Source: an uncultured Dechloromonas sp.
GTDB taxonomy: Bacteria; Pseudomonadota; Gammaproteobacteria; Burkholderiales; Rhodocyclaceae
NCBI RefSeq assembly: GCF_945957265.1
Contig: NZ_CAMFKO010000004.1
Location: 1-64,000, forward strand
Reading direction: 5' to 3'
DNA length: 64,000 nt
Shown here: positions 62,986-64,000 of the stretch, in pieces
Position numbering within the stretch: the stretch's first letter is position 1
Layout: each line of letters starts with the position of its first letter
The notes under the pieces: generated by a model
The model's input: only the letters and a program-made list of their open reading frames with translations
Database searches by the model: none
What the model was told of the DNA's origin: nothing
Translations under genes and position numbers: made by a program

Positions 62986-63300
62986 TCACGCCGACAGCTT
63001 TTGCAGCAGGGCGCTCAGTTGCGGGTAGTAAATGCGCCGGCCGATTTCCAGGCGATGGGAGATCTTGAGCGATTCGTAGATATCGCGGGCAGCGGCGGAT
63101 TGCTCGATCAGCGCGGGAAATGCGTCCTTGGCATCGATCATCGAGAAAATATGAAAAAGCAGCGTTCCGCAGATCTGGTAGTGGGCGGGGTCCAGGCGGG
63201 TGTGCCATGCGCCTGTGTCGCAGGCATCCACGTATCCGGCGGCGGTGCTGGCGGTTGCGGCTAGCGATGTCAGGGCTGATCGGCCAAACTTGTAAGTCAT
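62986..63300 (-). CDS. Hypothetical protein
   Basis: ORF MTYKFGRSALTSLAATASTAAGYVDACDTGAWHTRLDPAHYQICGTLLFHIFSMIDAKDAF...; AT-richer upstream region. Confidence 0.5.
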   Translation of the reverse strand: MTYKFGRSALTSLAATASTAAGYVDACDTGAWHTRLDPAHYQICGTLLFHIFSMIDAKDAFPALIEQSAAARDIYESLKISHRLEIGRRIYYPQLSALLQKLSA

Positions 63301-63439
63301 TTTGCACTCCCGGAGTGCCATCTCGATTGACGATTCACAAGCTATCGCCGTCGGGGCGACTTGTCAGCCAACTATTTCACGCCCTGGGTGATTGAGATTC
63401 GTCGTGAGGGGAGGGTATGCCGCGCTCGCGGGGCCTGAA

Positions 63440-63472
63440 ATGCAAAAAGCCACCCGAATGGATGGCTTTCTA
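63440..63472 (-). terminator. Rho-independent-like terminator downstream of tRNA-Asn
   Basis: Minus strand AAAGCCATCC-ATTC-GGGTGGCTTTTT hairpin plus T-tract. Confidence 0.7.
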
Positions 63473-63482
63473 CATTTTTCTG

Positions 63483-63558
63483 TGGCTCCTCGACCTGGGC
63501 TCGAACCAGGGACCTACGGATTAACAGTCCGGCGCTCTACCGACTGAGCTATCGAGGA
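63483..63558 (-). tRNA. tRNA-Asn (anticodon GTT), CCA encoded
   Basis: Minus strand TCCTCGATAGCTCAGTCGGTAGAGCGCCGGACTGTTAATCCGTAGGTCCCTGGTTCGAGCCCAGGTCGAGGAGCCA: 7-bp acceptor stem, D arm, CTGTTAA loop, GGTTCGAGCC T arm. Confidence 0.97.
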
Positions 63559-63637
63559 ACAGAGGTGCGCATTATAGGAGTAGAATCCCCTTCAGTCAAG
63601 CCGTTTGTGCCTTTTTGAACAACAATAATATACGGAT

Positions 63638-64000
63638 ATGAACACCAATCTGATCTACGCAAAAACCCCGACCGGCGACGAAGCGGTACGGCAAAGTACG
63701 CGCGTTGTCCAAAGAAACCTGCGCATGGTTCTGGTGCAGGTCGATGGAAAGATGAGTGTTCAGGAGCTGTCGGCCAAGATCGGCAACCCCCGCCTTGTCG
63801 AAGCCGCGTTGCGCGAGTTGGCGGAGGGGGGCTACATCGTTCCGTTGCAACCGGAAGATCAGGTCTGGATCGAGCGCGCCAGGGCCGTGGAGGGGGCTGG
63901 GTACCAGGAGCCGCAGCAGCCGATGTCTCAATTCTCCGTTTTTGGCGCAAAAACCACCACGCCGGCGACGTCGCCAGAGTCGTCAGGCGCGACCAGCAAT
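63638..64000 (+). CDS. Partial ORF running off the window end; unknown N-terminal module
   Basis: ATG at 63638, 121 codons with no stop: MNTNLIYAKTPTGDEAVRQSTRVVQRNLRMVLVQVDGKMSVQELSAKIGNPRLVEAALRELAEGGYIVPLQPEDQVWIERARAVEG...; not in the supplied ORF track because it has no stop in the window. Confidence 0.7.
   Translation, partial: MNTNLIYAKTPTGDEAVRQSTRVVQRNLRMVLVQVDGKMSVQELSAKIGNPRLVEAALRELAEGGYIVPLQPEDQVWIERARAVEGAGYQEPQQPMSQFSVFGAKTTTPATSPESSGATSN

Noticed and set aside
63483-63558. tRNA-Asn as an integration site for a mobile element
   Set aside because: No integrase, no duplicated tRNA 3' end (att repeat) seen nearby

Overview
GC-rich, gene-dense chromosomal window. The gene content looks like a betaproteobacterium, possibly Rhodocyclales, but this is inferred from gene content only. 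Roughly 0-15.2 kb is the end of a type VI secretion (T6SS) locus: M15-type peptidase, PAAR, a membrane-anchored thiolase/ketosynthase-like protein, TssM, TagF, OmpA-family protein and divergent TssA, then VgrG, a DUF4123 adaptor, a DUF3304 lipoprotein and a DUF2235/Tle1-type lipase. The rest is mostly housekeeping and signalling genes: serB, aroG, mfd, ispD/ispF, thpR, tsaB/rimI, a family-4-like UDG, lplT, alr, radA, typA, moaA and tRNA-Asn. The points most worth a second look are: (1) the AmmeMemoRadiSam genes (Memo-AMMECR1-radical SAM) embedded in a tightly packed five-gene run with a DUF4010/MgtC-like membrane protein and a nucleophile-less alpha/beta-hydrolase-like protein; (2) a partner-switching cassette (STAS, metallo-beta-lactamase fold, CHASE2-PP2C, RsbW-like kinase) wrapped around FecR and OmpA-lipoprotein genes with no sigma factor in view; (3) a strong sigma-28 (FliA)-like promoter ahead of a pseudo-receiver/PAS/GGDVF/EAL protein with an HDOD partner; (4) a ketosynthase-fold, apparently catalytically dead, membrane protein in the T6SS locus. 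No CRISPR array or transposase was seen. All product calls come from reading motifs in translations; no database search was run.
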